From NCBI RefSeq assembly GCF_021233055.1, contig NZ_CP089538.1:1593501-1657500 (forward strand): a DNA stretch of 64,000 nt, read 5' to 3'. The stretch comes from Spirosoma oryzicola. Lineage in GTDB: Bacteria > Bacteroidota > Bacteroidia > Cytophagales > Spirosomataceae. Of the stretch, positions 1 through 7,426 are shown piece by piece. Under the pieces are notes generated by a model, which made no database searches, was not told where the DNA came from, and was given only the letters and a program-made list of their open reading frames with translations. A program made the position numbers and the translations under genes. The first letter of the stretch is position 1, and each line of letters starts with the position of its first letter.

Positions 1-1
1 C

Positions 2-67
2 CGTAAAGGCTACATGGACAAAGTGTACGCTATTGCCAGCGCGGAGCTAACCTACGAAGAGGAATGA
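2..67 (+). CDS. 3' end of an unidentified CDS (partial, cut by window start)
   Basis: An open frame enters from the left edge and ends in TGA at 65-67, giving the C-terminal peptide RKGYMDKVYAIASAELTYEEE. The stop overlaps the ATG of the following LytTR gene as ATGA, so the two are probably translationally coupled. Too little is visible to name a family. A response regulator or other signalling partner is possible given the LytTR neighbour, but this is inference. Confidence 0.5.
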   Translation, partial: RKGYMDKVYAIASAELTYEEE

Positions 68-426
68 GGGCACTAATTTACACTCGTGAGACTGGCCAAG
101 GTGTCAGTCCTGCAACACCGGACCCATCGGCGATAGCGGCTGATCTGATCGTACGCATCGAAGGGCGCAGTAACTACGCCATCGTTCATACCAAAGACGG
201 TAGTGCGCATTTGATCGCTAAAGGCCTGTCGGTACTGGCGAAGCAGTTGCCTACTTTCTGGCGAGTGCACAAGTCGCACCTGGTCAATCCGCACTACGTT
301 GCCGGTTCGGTGGGCTCGGTTCGTTTCAATGCGCTGCTTCGACTCACAACGGGCTTCAGTGTACCGGTGTCCCGTAGGCAGCGAGCCGCTATCTGTGCTA
401 AGCTCAGCCCGCTTAGCTTCCTGTAA
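64..426 (+). CDS. LytTR-type DNA-binding protein
   Basis: A 120-residue protein. Residues about 27-105 fit the LytTR DNA-binding fold, with the segments IVRIEGRSNYAIVHTKDG and FWRVHKSHLVNPHYV, both hallmark parts of the family. There is no receiver domain, so it is a stand-alone LytTR regulator unless the upstream coupled gene supplies the sensor part. LytTR proteins bind short imperfect direct repeats upstream of targets. It starts at ATG 64, overlapping the preceding stop by 4 nt. A second stand-alone LytTR gene lies at 48092-48478; the two are clearly different in sequence. Confidence 0.85.
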   Translation: MRALIYTRETGQGVSPATPDPSAIAADLIVRIEGRSNYAIVHTKDGSAHLIAKGLSVLAKQLPTFWRVHKSHLVNPHYVAGSVGSVRFNALLRLTTGFSVPVSRRQRAAICAKLSPLSFL

Positions 427-487
427 GAAAATCTATCACTCCAGTTTCTTGTGCTGACCAATCCGGTTCAGCTTCACTATCTAATCT

Positions 488-787
488 ATGATTTCGATGA
501 ACACCCCAGCCAATACCAACGAAACGCCCCAAAACGCGCCATCCCAAATTGTTGTCAACAGTAAGCTTACCCTGACTCGCGAAGATTCGTGCTTAGTCGA
601 TATGATGAATCACCTGCCCATGATGAACGATACACGGGAAGAAGTAAGAAACTGGTTTCTGGCCTACGTCGAACGTGGCGACATCGGTACGCGGTCCTGC
701 GATCACTACAAGTGCCTGGACGACTTCTTTAGTGCCATCATTTTGAAGCTTGTCGATGCGCAGAAAGGAGGACAGGCCAATGTATAA
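488..787 (+). CDS. small hypothetical protein upstream of integrase
   Basis: A 99-residue protein with a Thr/Asn/Pro-rich N-terminus (about residues 1-25) and a mostly helical, charged remainder (DDTREEVRNWFLAYVERGD). No family is recognised. Its last codons overlap the integrase start by 8 nt, and the integrase ribosome binding site AGGAGG (766-771) lies inside this gene, which argues for a two-gene transcription unit. It could be an accessory factor for the recombinase, but nothing in the sequence shows that. Confidence 0.6.
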   Translation: MISMNTPANTNETPQNAPSQIVVNSKLTLTREDSCLVDMMNHLPMMNDTREEVRNWFLAYVERGDIGTRSCDHYKCLDDFFSAIILKLVDAQKGGQANV

Positions 788-2021
788 TTCCCTGTTCATT
801 AACTTCTATTTCCGTAAGTCTACTACGGACGCTACGCTCGGCTCGGTCAACGTTCGGGTAACGGTCAACGGTAAGCGAATAACCCTCGGTACGGTTACAT
901 CTGTCGCAGATTCGAGTTTGCCTAAATCGGTTATGATTCAGCGTGACCATTGGGACAAGCGCAAATTGAAAGTAAAACCCCAGAGTCCACACGCTGTATT
1001 GCTTAATAAGGCTATTGGCGAGTGTGAGCAGAAGCTCCAGAAGGTGTACGCGCAGCACGAAAGTTTCGATCAGAAGATGACCGCTAACGGCTTGAAAGGT
1101 GTCGTCAAACATGGTCAGCGGATGCTACTCACCTTTCCCGCTTTAATCGACAAGTTCTTGGAAGAGAAGGTTGCTTTAAAAACGAAAGCTTCGACCGTCG
1201 ATACGTATCGGTTTAAGATTCGTCCGCTACTGGCTTTTTTAGAGTCCGAAAACGCGTCAGACCTGCCCGCCGTTGACTTTACACCGGGAACGCTCAAACG
1301 CTACCGGACGTACTTAATTACCCAGCGGGGTAACTCGGATCGCAACGCCGACAAAAGCTGTCAGGTTGTCAAAACCCTGCTTCTATGGGCCGCTGAGAGC
1401 GAGCTAATTCACAAAAACCCGTTGATGAACATTCGGATCAGGGTTGACAAAACGCCTAATCTGGAATGTGTGACACAAGAGGAATTGACTGTTTTGCGGG
1501 AAGCGGTCTTACTCCCTCAAATGCGGGAAGTGGCTGACTGTTTCGAGTTTGCTTGCTACACAGGACTAGCTTATCAGGACATGAAAACCCTGTCTCCTAA
1601 GAACCTGCAACTGGTGGAGGGTAAACACTGTATAGTAGGTTACCGGATGAAAACGGGTACGGAGTATTGTATTCCGGTTACGGAGCGGGTTTGGGCCTTG
1701 ATGGACAAGTACGAAGGGGTCAACCTGCCTTTGCCCGCGCTTGACGATTATAACCCGTTACTCCGGCAAATCATGTTCACCGTAGGCATTGACAAACGGA
1801 TTACGTCACACACGGCCCGTAAGACCTTCGCGGATTGGTGTATCAACGAAGTGGGGCTCAGTGAGGAAGCTACGATTGTGGCAATGGGTCAGAAAAACGC
1901 CAAGGAGCTAACCCCGTACCGCAAGACCAGACCTAAACGGTTGCTCGCTGAGTTCCCTACGGACTTGATGCGTCGACAGATTGATCGGGTTCCGTTTAAG
2001 CAGATCGTTAAAGCCTCATAA
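780..2021 (+). CDS. tyrosine site-specific recombinase (integrase)
   Basis: A 413-residue phage/transposon-type integrase. The N-terminal arm-binding region begins MYNSLFINFYFRKS and contains VRVTVNGKRITLGT. A SAM-like core-binding domain follows (about 110-215), then the catalytic domain. Catalytic features: KTG beta-hairpin lysine, HTARKTFADW box with H and R, and a terminal TPYRK tyrosine near residue 380. The first catalytic Arg position reads TGLAY (Ala) and the second His position reads GQ, a variant I recall from other Bacteroidota integrases. Start ATG 780 is chosen over an in-frame ATG at 750 because AGGAGG at 766-771 sits 8 nt upstream. It marks mobile DNA; the att sites were not found. 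Confidence 0.92.
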   Translation: MYNSLFINFYFRKSTTDATLGSVNVRVTVNGKRITLGTVTSVADSSLPKSVMIQRDHWDKRKLKVKPQSPHAVLLNKAIGECEQKLQKVYAQHESFDQKMTANGLKGVVKHGQRMLLTFPALIDKFLEEKVALKTKASTVDTYRFKIRPLLAFLESENASDLPAVDFTPGTLKRYRTYLITQRGNSDRNADKSCQVVKTLLLWAAESELIHKNPLMNIRIRVDKTPNLECVTQEELTVLREAVLLPQMREVADCFEFACYTGLAYQDMKTLSPKNLQLVEGKHCIVGYRMKTGTEYCIPVTERVWALMDKYEGVNLPLPALDDYNPLLRQIMFTVGIDKRITSHTARKTFADWCINEVGLSEEATIVAMGQKNAKELTPYRKTRPKRLLAEFPTDLMRRQIDRVPFKQIVKAS

Positions 2022-2029
2022 ATAATGGA

Positions 2030-2080
2030 CTATTATCGTAGGGCGCGAGAACGGATTGGCCTCGCGCCCTATGATAATAG
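2030..2080 (+). terminator. 20-bp stem hairpin after integrase (terminator-like, no T tract)
   Basis: Arms 2030-2049 and 2061-2080 are complementary over 20 positions with one G-U type difference, around an 11-nt loop. The stem core is GGGCGCGAG/CTCGCGCCC. It lies 8 nt after the integrase stop, which suits a transcription stop. No run of T follows on either strand, so it could instead be a recombination or protein-binding site. Confidence 0.55.
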
Positions 2081-2224
2081 CACTTGACGAGAGATCCATC
2101 GTATCAGCTATATCAATATGGATGCACTCACCGGATGCCTAGCCGTTGGCAGACCCTTAAGTAGGCACGGGTAAAGCCTAGTCCTATAAACCCTATAAGC
2201 GCAACGGCGACTTGGGCTGTCAGC

Positions 2225-3520
2225 TTAGCGTCCCTGCTCGGATAGGCGTTGATTGACCAGCAACCGAATGCGGATCAACGTACCCCGATCACTTGTTTCA
2301 ATATCCATGCTGCCTTTCATCAACTCACATAAACGCTTGACAATAAACAGCCCAATGCCCTCCCCATCGGCTTTGGGCTGACTGGGCTGGTCTTTCTGCT
2401 CGCTGGTAGCCGGTATGGCATCGCTGGGATAGGTGGCGGGGCCTTCCGGCTGGTGCGAACTGGTCGGCTGCGCTAAGGATTGCAACTGATCGGCTAGTAG
2501 AGCGGTGGGGCCAGCGCTGAAACCAGGCCCCGTATCCTGCACACTGATGATCCAGCGCGTATCGTTTTCCATCGCCCAGGAAACGCTTACCCAACCTTGC
2601 TGGGTATATTTGAGGGCATTGACCAGCAAATTCTGCACCAACCGCTGCACCTTTAGCTCATCACCTACTACGGCCAATTTATCCGGTCCGTCTGCTTTTA
2701 AGAGCAGATTCTTGCTTTTGGCCACACTCTGAGCGCCTTTAACTAGGGAGTGCAGCAGTTGAGCCGCATCAAACGACTTGCTATGGAGGCTTTCCTGGCC
2801 CGCTTCCAGACGCGAGTAGTCCAGCAGTTGATTGAGCATGTGCTCGGTATCCTTCAGGTTGCGGCTTAGCATATCCAGAAACTGCGTTCGTTGTGCTTCA
2901 TCGGTTGGCAGTTGCAGGAGCTGAGCGGCACTGCTGGCAATACCAAAGCTACCCCGCAAATCATGGGAGGCTTGCCGCAGATGATGGCCCCGTTGTTTGG
3001 TGAGCTGGTGCAGCTTGTCGAGCGATAACTCCAGGGTTTGTACCTGTTCGGCTGTGGCGGTCTGGCGAAGCTGGTCGTAGTACATCACACTGCCCATGCC
3101 CATCTCCTGGGAGAGTCGCAGCAGTTGACTGTGAGCCTGGGCCACAACTGTAGGTAAAGTTTGGGGATACAGGTCAAGAAACTGCCCAATCTCCTCCTCA
3201 AGAATTGCGTAGAATTTGGCCAGTTCATTCATCAGCTCCGCCAGCGAATAGCCGCGCTGCCGGCGGTGGAGTCCGTGCTGACCGGCTCTCTCGACGGGGG
3301 CGGTTTCGGGGGGCTCACTGGCAAGACGTTGGGTGAGGATATTCAGCAGGACGGGCAATTGGTCGTTAAACTCTTCGCGCGAAAAGCTGGTTCGGGTGTG
3401 CAGGTCCTCATCAATCGAACAACGGGTTCGCCACTGATTGAGAATGGACTCCCGGCGGGCGTACAGGTACTCCTTGAGCTGATTGATTTGATCGCCATAC
3501 GGATCGGTTACTTTAGCCAT
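2225..3520 (-). CDS. sensor histidine kinase, cytoplasmic
   Basis: A 431-residue kinase without membrane segments. The N-terminal 150 residues resemble RsbRD-like sensor helices (ARRESILNQWRTRC, SFSREEFNDQLPVLL). A coiled segment leads to the H box RQASHDLRG (His near 186). The N box is NLLVNALKYT (near 301), the G1 box DTGPGF and the G2 box GEGIGLFIVK. About 50 residues rich in Pro, Ser and Gln separate G1 from G2, an unusually long ATP-lid insert. Start ATG 3520 is preferred; the frame extends to a GTG at 3586. It is divergent from a single-domain response regulator (3765-4145), its likely partner. Confidence 0.9.
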   Translation of the reverse strand: MAKVTDPYGDQINQLKEYLYARRESILNQWRTRCSIDEDLHTRTSFSREEFNDQLPVLLNILTQRLASEPPETAPVERAGQHGLHRRQRGYSLAELMNELAKFYAILEEEIGQFLDLYPQTLPTVVAQAHSQLLRLSQEMGMGSVMYYDQLRQTATAEQVQTLELSLDKLHQLTKQRGHHLRQASHDLRGSFGIASSAAQLLQLPTDEAQRTQFLDMLSRNLKDTEHMLNQLLDYSRLEAGQESLHSKSFDAAQLLHSLVKGAQSVAKSKNLLLKADGPDKLAVVGDELKVQRLVQNLLVNALKYTQQGWVSVSWAMENDTRWIISVQDTGPGFSAGPTALLADQLQSLAQPTSSHQPEGPATYPSDAIPATSEQKDQPSQPKADGEGIGLFIVKRLCELMKGSMDIETSDRGTLIRIRLLVNQRLSEQGR

Positions 3521-3764
3521 AAACCCTGTTGAACAAGACGATGAGCTAGTGACAACGTGCCTAGGGAGGAAAGGTTTACTAGCCACACCGTTAAGCGGGT
3601 AACGGGTTGGGGGTCGCGGATTAGTCCTGGTTCATGACTTTTTACCTGGCATTGGTGATTTCCTAGCGTTGTGGCTGCCGTTTAATCACCATTTGGTGAG
3701 TGGCGGGAGTAATTCATTAGGTAGCTCGTTACTACCCTAGCTTAACCAGCTGATTACACCCGCT

Positions 3765-4145
3765 ATGATTTATATTGTCGATGATAAGGCCGATAACCGT
3801 TTTCTGCTCGAACAGACCCTAAAACGAAATTGTCATTATAAAGACCCCATTCAATCGTTGCCTGATGGGTATTATCTGTTGCAACATATGGCAACCGTAA
3901 CGGAGTTGCCCCAACTCATTTTGCTGGACCTGCATATGCCCCTGCTCAATGGCTACCAAACGCTCAAAGGCTTGAAACAGCATCTGGACTGGCAAACGAT
4001 TCCAGTCGTGATCATTTCAGCGGATGCCTCTGAGCAGGAGGTGGAAGCGTGCTATGGGGAAGGGGCTGATATGGTGCTGATTCGTTGTCTGGACTGGCGT
4101 GCGTATTCGGCTTCGCTACGAGCGATTTGCCAGCGCTGGCTTTGA
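3765..4145 (+). CDS. single-domain response regulator (CheY-like receiver)
   Basis: A 126-residue receiver domain with no output domain. Visible residues: the acidic pair in IYIVDDKADN (D6, D7), phospho-acceptor D55 in ILLDLHMPLLNGY, and the switch Ser in VVIISADAS (S85). The conserved Lys usually found before Pro is Arg here (VLIRCLDW, R107), and the Pro is missing. This may alter phosphorylation-dependent switching. It is divergent from the histidine kinase at 2225-3520 and separated by 244 bp, so a phosphorelay between them is plausible. Confidence 0.88.
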   Translation: MIYIVDDKADNRFLLEQTLKRNCHYKDPIQSLPDGYYLLQHMATVTELPQLILLDLHMPLLNGYQTLKGLKQHLDWQTIPVVIISADASEQEVEACYGEGADMVLIRCLDWRAYSASLRAICQRWL

Positions 4146-4195
4146 GCCACTGACGGCCACTAATTCGCCTAGTCGCGTGGGCCAAGTGACGACAA

Positions 4196-4447
4196 TCAGG
4201 AATAACGGTTTGGCTTACAACAACCCGCGTTTCGTTTGTTCCTGGCCCGACCCATGCGGCTGGGCTGCTTGAGGTGATTGATTGCTATCTGTATACTCCC
4301 TAAACGCTGCGCCAATTGGGTTACTCGATTGTTAATTAGCGTCTGGCGCTCAATCGCCTGACGCGCACAAAGCAGTCCTTTTTGACAAACCTGTTTTGCC
4401 TGCTCTCGGGCAAGCGTGGCTCGATCGTTTTCTAGTGCCATTATCAT
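4196..4447 (-). CDS. small basic hypothetical protein (uncertain)
   Basis: An 83-residue frame starting MIMALENDRATLAREQAKQV. The first 60 residues are predicted helical with heptad-like spacing; the tail is Arg/Lys-rich (MGRARNKRNAGCCK). No family is recognised. A shorter overlapping frame on the other strand is less convincing. It is listed because otherwise 4146-4630 would be empty. It may be a non-coding stretch between two small genes. Confidence 0.3.
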   Translation of the reverse strand: MIMALENDRATLAREQAKQVCQKGLLCARQAIERQTLINNRVTQLAQRLGSIQIAINHLKQPSRMGRARNKRNAGCCKPNRYS

Positions 4448-4630
4448 GTCGTTTTACCCAGTCGACCCTAAATGGTAGTAATAACCAAATTGGCAAGCTT
4501 ATGATTATGGCGAATAGCCAAAGCGACGAAAGACGATATCGATATAGCTTTCCCGCGCTTGAATGCGTATTTTTAAGTCCGTTTAGTCGTTAGCGACTAG
4601 CCGTACCTACCGTAACTTGTATAAATCTTC

Positions 4631-4903
4631 ATGCTCATCTGTAAGCCTAAACAGGCTCAGCCTTGCTTTTTCTATCGGAGTAGCGCCGATCAACAGGCAC
4701 TCAACACGTTTCTAGTCCACTGTGGAGGCTCACACGCCACATTCGAACCAACCGGTAAAGCGTTGTTTATCACCGATCGCAAAGGGCAGGCCGTTTCTAT
4801 CTTCGTGATGCCTGGTTCATGGGTACGGTGTTTGGACAAGGGACAGTTCACCGCCGTGCCTGACCGGATCTTTCAGCAACAGTTCGAGCTGGTTTTAACC
4901 TAG
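4631..4903 (+). CDS. small hypothetical protein
   Basis: A 90-residue protein. Its C-terminal third reads VSIFVMPGSWVRCLDKGQF followed by VPDRIFQQQFELV. This resembles the short fold often seen in phage and plasmid orphan proteins, where a PGDWV-like strand precedes a final F-x3-F/Y helix. The resemblance is from memory and gives no function. ATG 4631 is the only good start. No clear promoter was found. Confidence 0.5.
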   Translation: MLICKPKQAQPCFFYRSSADQQALNTFLVHCGGSHATFEPTGKALFITDRKGQAVSIFVMPGSWVRCLDKGQFTAVPDRIFQQQFELVLT

Positions 4904-5030
4904 TAAGTCGGTATTCGCTTCTATTTAGCCCCAAAACTATTCGTTCATAAATGGCAAACTCAGTAGAAAGCGCCTAAATTAGCGGTACCACAATACTTCA
5001 TTTTTGTCTAACTTTTCATCTAGGTTATCA

Positions 5031-5050
5031 TAACATCACTTATACAACAG
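5031..5050 (+). repeat. repeat copy A of the TTATACAACAG family
   Basis: TAACATCACTTATACAACAG, a shortened copy of the motif seen at 5522-5562, 6236-6276 and 7285-7309. It is in the same orientation as copy B, so A and B bracket the lipoprotein gene 5101-5460 as direct repeats. Confidence 0.45.
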
Positions 5051-5100
5051 CACAAACAACCATTGTAAGGTGTGGGGGGTCTTGTTATAAAACTCACAAG

Positions 5101-5460
5101 ATGAAAAAAATAATAGCTGCTGCGAGTGTTCTTGTCTGGATTAGTTGTACTAAGGAGACTACGGAGGAACCGTTTGTTTCTACAGATAACTGTGACTGTA
5201 AGGGTAAAGCTTCGGTGGTGGTAAAAAATATGACTGCCCGGATCACTGAGCGTAGAAGTATACTTCTGAAAGATGTTGACTACAGCAAAGTGGCTTACCG
5301 AGAATTATTCCCTTGTGATACCTCCAAAATTTCGGGCTTGCCTACTTCCAAAGAGGGAGAGTATGGTTATTCTGTTAGCGGTGATCTTAGACCGCCGTGT
5401 ATTACTAATGGAGTCGCCTATTTCTGGTCAATAGATTTGCTCTCAATTGATAAGAAGTAG
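5101..5460 (+). CDS. putative lipoprotein
   Basis: A 119-residue protein with a short type II signal peptide: MKK, a hydrophobic stretch, then the lipobox-like VWISC (Cys16). The mature part has an acidic/Thr linker followed by CDCKGKASVVVKNM and a region with several Cys (FPCDTSK, RPPCITNG) that could form disulfides. No family is recognised. The codon use is AT-rich like its neighbours 5614-6195 and lgt. It lies between repeat copies A and B. An lgt gene sits 800 bp away; Lgt attaches the lipid to such cysteines. Confidence 0.65.
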   Translation: MKKIIAAASVLVWISCTKETTEEPFVSTDNCDCKGKASVVVKNMTARITERRSILLKDVDYSKVAYRELFPCDTSKISGLPTSKEGEYGYSVSGDLRPPCITNGVAYFWSIDLLSIDKK

Positions 5461-5521
5461 TTAGATATTTCTAAGATTATTGACCAAAGTCATAGGCTTG
5501 CTGATTCCAGTCAAAATCGAA

Positions 5522-5562
5522 TAACGTAACGTTAGTTATACAACAGGGCTGGAAAAAGTACA
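5522..5562 (+). repeat. 41-bp repeat copy B (inverted partner of copy C)
   Basis: A 41-bp segment whose reverse complement recurs at 6236-6276 with 36 of 41 positions identical by eye. The shared core includes GTTATACAACAGGG and TGGAAAAAGTACA. Copies B and C enclose the 193-residue gene 5614-6195 as inverted repeats. Confidence 0.7.
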
Positions 5563-5613
5563 ATATGTTTTAAGACATTAATTAGACCATAAATTGTAGT
5601 TATCTGAGATTAT

Positions 5614-6195
5614 ATGAAAGGGATAGGCATTGGTGTGGCTGTTATGCTAGTTAGTCTAGCTGGATGGAAAGTCTTCAGAGAGCCTAGAAATGTTGCTCAG
5701 ATTAATTTCAGTGGTCAAAATTGGTCTTTTCCCCGAACTGTTCAAGAAGCTGTTAGTGAGCATCAACTGGCCTACAAGTCTCCTGGCTTTTATTACAAAT
5801 TCAATCAATCACCAGACTATCAGATTCGACTTTTACCTATCTATCAGGCTAACGACTTACTCAATGAACATCAACCAAAGCAGCACCTGTATAATCGACC
5901 TATCCAAGCGTATTTATTCAAATTACGTGATACAGGCTTAACATTTGATTCGCTTTTAGCTGCTCTTCGAACTGAGTATAAAATTCCTTTTCAAATCGAG
6001 CGTGACTCTGTGCTAGTTGGACACCAAAAGAAAGAGGCAGAAGCTTTAGCCCTAGCCACCCTATCTGAGCATATCAATGTGGGCTTGATCAAGCCTTATA
6101 CTGAACCACTAGCCAAGAAAGAAGTAACCTTAGGTATCTATTACGACCTTCCTTTATCAGACTTAAAGTACTCCCTAAAAAGCAACGCTTATTAA
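5614..6195 (+). CDS. membrane-anchored hypothetical protein between inverted repeats
   Basis: A 193-residue protein with one N-terminal transmembrane or signal-anchor helix (residues 2-20, GIGIGVAVMLVSLAGW). The rest should be periplasmic. Residues 115-140 (GLTFDSLLAALRTEYKIPFQ) loosely resemble the STN-type fold of secretin and TonB-receptor N-termini, but I would not assign it. The composition is AT-rich. It lies between the inverted 41-bp repeats B and C and converges with lgt. Confidence 0.55.
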   Translation: MKGIGIGVAVMLVSLAGWKVFREPRNVAQINFSGQNWSFPRTVQEAVSEHQLAYKSPGFYYKFNQSPDYQIRLLPIYQANDLLNEHQPKQHLYNRPIQAYLFKLRDTGLTFDSLLAALRTEYKIPFQIERDSVLVGHQKKEAEALALATLSEHINVGLIKPYTEPLAKKEVTLGIYYDLPLSDLKYSLKSNAY

Positions 6196-6235
6196 AAAAG
6201 CCAAGAAATTGATTCCCGCTAGTGTTGCTAAATCA

Positions 6236-6276
6236 TGTACTTTTTCCATCCCTGTTGTATAACTACGATTATGTTA
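6236..6276 (-). repeat. 41-bp repeat copy C (inverted relative to B)
   Basis: The reverse complement matches copy B at 36 of 41 positions. It overlaps the last codons of lgt (stop at 6269). On the minus strand, D (7285-7309) and C run in the same direction and so bracket lgt as direct repeats. Confidence 0.7.
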
Positions 6277-7279
6277 ATGAACTTCTTTTAGAAAACTCCT
6301 TTTTTATTTTCACCATGTGATCTTGAAAACGTCTGGTTTCGAGAGAATAAGTTTCTGAAATCAAAACTTCACCGTTATTCATGTTGACCTTTTTAGAGTC
6401 TGGTAAGGCTGACTGGTAGTCGCATTGATAACAAAGGCTCGACGACTGAATCACTAGGGCAATTGGAATTAAGGAAGTCAGCTTGGTGAAATTTCTTAGT
6501 AGTAAAATCAACCCTAGTAAAATGGCAGGTACGCTCAAAAGCTGACCCATATTAAGGCTCATACTATCTTCAAAAGTAACCTGGTTTTCTTTGAAGAACT
6601 CCCAGACAAAGCGGAGACCAAATATCCAAACCAAAGAGAGGCCTAACATAGTCCCCGATGCGGCTTGGCTGCGGTAGTTTTTCCAATACCAGAACAAGCC
6701 AAAGAACAAGATTAGGTAAGATAACGATTCATAGAGTTGAGTAGGATGACGAGGTACATGACTAAACTGATGATCTCTTAAGAAGACGAAAGCCCAAGGT
6801 ACATCAGTGGGTTTACCGAAAATTTCGGAGTTCATCAGGTTACCGAATCGAATAAAAGCCCCTGCTAAAGCCCCCACAATGCAAATTCGATCACTAACCC
6901 ATAGAAACGTCTGATTACTGATTTGACTTGACTGTCGACGTGAGTAAAGCCAAAGCCCTATAGCGACGCCTATTATACCGCCATGACTAGCTAAGCCGCT
7001 AAAGGGGGGTGTTATGATGTATAATGGATTTTGAATAAACACAGTGGGCTCATAAAACAAAAAGTGGCCTAATCTTGCCCCCAAAATAGTCGAAGCCACT
7101 ATTGTTATTAGCAACGAATCTACATCAGAAAGGGGCTTCTTCTCAGTTCTAAAAATGTGGGTCATAATCTGAACGCCAACTAGGAATCCAGTAGCGAACA
7201 GCAAGCCATACCATTTTATGGGAAAAGAGCCAATACGAAAGATCTCAGGATCAACATTCCAAATGATGTATTGAAGCAT
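6269..7279 (-). CDS. lgt: prolipoprotein diacylglyceryl transferase
   Basis: A 336-residue polytopic membrane enzyme. It transfers diacylglycerol from phosphatidylglycerol to the lipobox Cys of prolipoproteins. Visible family signatures: PIKWYGLLFATGFLVG near the N-terminus, GLASHGGIIGVAIG (catalytic-region His-Gly-Gly), RFGNLMNSEIFGKPTDVPWA, and HPTQLYES. The last 65 residues after the final helix (CYQCDYQSALPDSKKV onward) extend beyond the usual Lgt end and are soluble and charged. The gene is AT-rich and sits in accessory DNA, so it is probably an extra, transferred copy. Start ATG 7279. Confidence 0.93.
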   Translation of the reverse strand: MLQYIIWNVDPEIFRIGSFPIKWYGLLFATGFLVGVQIMTHIFRTEKKPLSDVDSLLITIVASTILGARLGHFLFYEPTVFIQNPLYIITPPFSGLASHGGIIGVAIGLWLYSRRQSSQISNQTFLWVSDRICIVGALAGAFIRFGNLMNSEIFGKPTDVPWAFVFLRDHQFSHVPRHPTQLYESLSYLILFFGLFWYWKNYRSQAASGTMLGLSLVWIFGLRFVWEFFKENQVTFEDSMSLNMGQLLSVPAILLGLILLLRNFTKLTSLIPIALVIQSSSLCYQCDYQSALPDSKKVNMNNGEVLISETYSLETRRFQDHMVKIKKEFSKRSSLT

Positions 7280-7284
7280 GTTTT

Positions 7285-7309
7285 CTGTTATATAAATGGC
7301 GTTATGTTA
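7285..7309 (-). repeat. repeat copy D upstream of lgt
   Basis: On the minus strand this reads TAACATAACG, then CCATT, then TATATAACAG. It matches copy C at about 18 of 25 positions, with both ends conserved, and ends 5 nt before the lgt start codon. Confidence 0.5.
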
Positions 7310-7426
7310 GCTAAAGTACAAATACACCATATAATACCGTTTCAATAAACGCTCCATTCCCGCAACACGTTACACGTGAAGGATCGAAGTAGCTTTCAGC
7401 GTATGTGACTGATATGAAGTTAGCTA

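Noticed and set aside
4396..4593. 65-codon plus-strand frame
   Set aside because: Overlaps the slightly better minus-strand frame, with no recognisable motif or ribosome binding site.
5031..7309. Integron gene-cassette array
   Set aside because: Repeats bracket single genes as cassettes would, but I could not build paired attC arms with the usual core sites, orientation is mixed, and no IntI-type integrase is near. Kept only as an option in the findings.
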